NCBI GenBank assembly: GCA_031292575.1
Contig: JARLGX010000015.1
Location: forward strand, 1 to 64,000
Reading direction: 5' to 3'
DNA: 64,000 nucleotides
DNA from: Paludibacter sp.
GTDB taxonomy: Bacteria; Bacteroidota; Bacteroidia; Bacteroidales; Paludibacteraceae
Part shown: positions 63,977 through 64,000 of the stretch, piece after piece
How the letters are laid out: every line of letters starts with the position of its first letter
Position numbering within the stretch: the first letter of the stretch is position 1
Made by a program: the position numbers and the translations under genes
Notes under the pieces: model-generated
The model's database searches: none
Seen by the model: the letters and a program-made list of their open reading frames with translations, nothing else
What the model was told of the DNA's origin: nothing

Positions 63977-64000
63977 ATATTTTAGCGTGAGTTCGATATA

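Overview
The window looks like chromosomal DNA of a low-GC Bacteroidota bacterium, most likely Bacteroidales. The grounds are lineage-typical proteins (GyrA followed by a TPR protein, a DUF5723-TSP3-OmpA protein, a FlaA1/CapD-like dehydratase, an ABC-F protein, a Wzi-like outer membrane protein, a SusG-unrelated type I pullulanase lipoprotein, a class I Hcp) and many copies of the Bacteroidota promoter pattern TTTG-N19-21-TAnnTTTG. Class I Hcp and the dedicated nitrosative-stress cluster fit an anaerobe. The species cannot be named from the sequence alone. No rRNA, tRNA, CRISPR array or replication origin was seen.

Layout. 0-0.4 kb: the end of an IS256-family element, abutting a degenerate 21-bp tandem repeat. 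0.6-9.9 kb: housekeeping genes (TPR protein, gyrA, ispE, dnaB, a nucleoside-type MFS permease, a DUF151 nuclease-like protein, smpB). 10-18.4 kb: acyl-CoA ligase, RsmI-like methylase, ABC-F ATPase, nucleotide-sugar dehydratase, panB and a YebC-family gene. 18.5-22.8 kb: a two-gene cell-surface unit (OmpA-like protein with thrombospondin type 3 repeats plus a putative lipoprotein). 22.9-30.8 kb: RecD-like helicase, secreted transglutaminase-like protein, LysR/YeiH pair, M49 peptidase and coaE. 30.9-41.8 kb: envelope and carbohydrate functions (Wzi-like protein, pullulanase, M3 peptidase, methylglyoxal synthase, GHL10-type hydrolase, GNAT, PhzF, GH43). 41.9-52.9 kb: pyrF, prfA, two tandem paralogs of unknown function, purL, ppa, bcp, a YhcC-like radical SAM gene, a PHP-type histidinol phosphatase and a small membrane protein. 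52.9-56.9 kb: a compact nitrosative-stress module (Crp/Fnr regulator, cupin, ferredoxin-like protein, hcp). 57-64 kb: cyclophilin, clpC, an MFS transporter and a phosphohexomutase.

How parts work together. The divergent Crp/Fnr gene and cupin-ferredoxin-hcp genes share one 20-bp dyad lying about 40 bp upstream of both predicted starts, so one regulator probably drives hcp and its own gene. The pullulanase, GH43 and GHL10 proteins are exported carbohydrate-active enzymes, but they do not form a classical SusCD locus. pyrF has a second, detached and diverged 3' end 2.6 kb away. The GNAT-PhzF-GH43 block lies between the two tails, which suggests an inserted or recombined cassette. Several ORF-track starts (dnaB, yeiH, M49, mgsA, GH43, Crp/Fnr, cyclophilin) lie at or upstream of the predicted promoter -7 box and were moved downstream.
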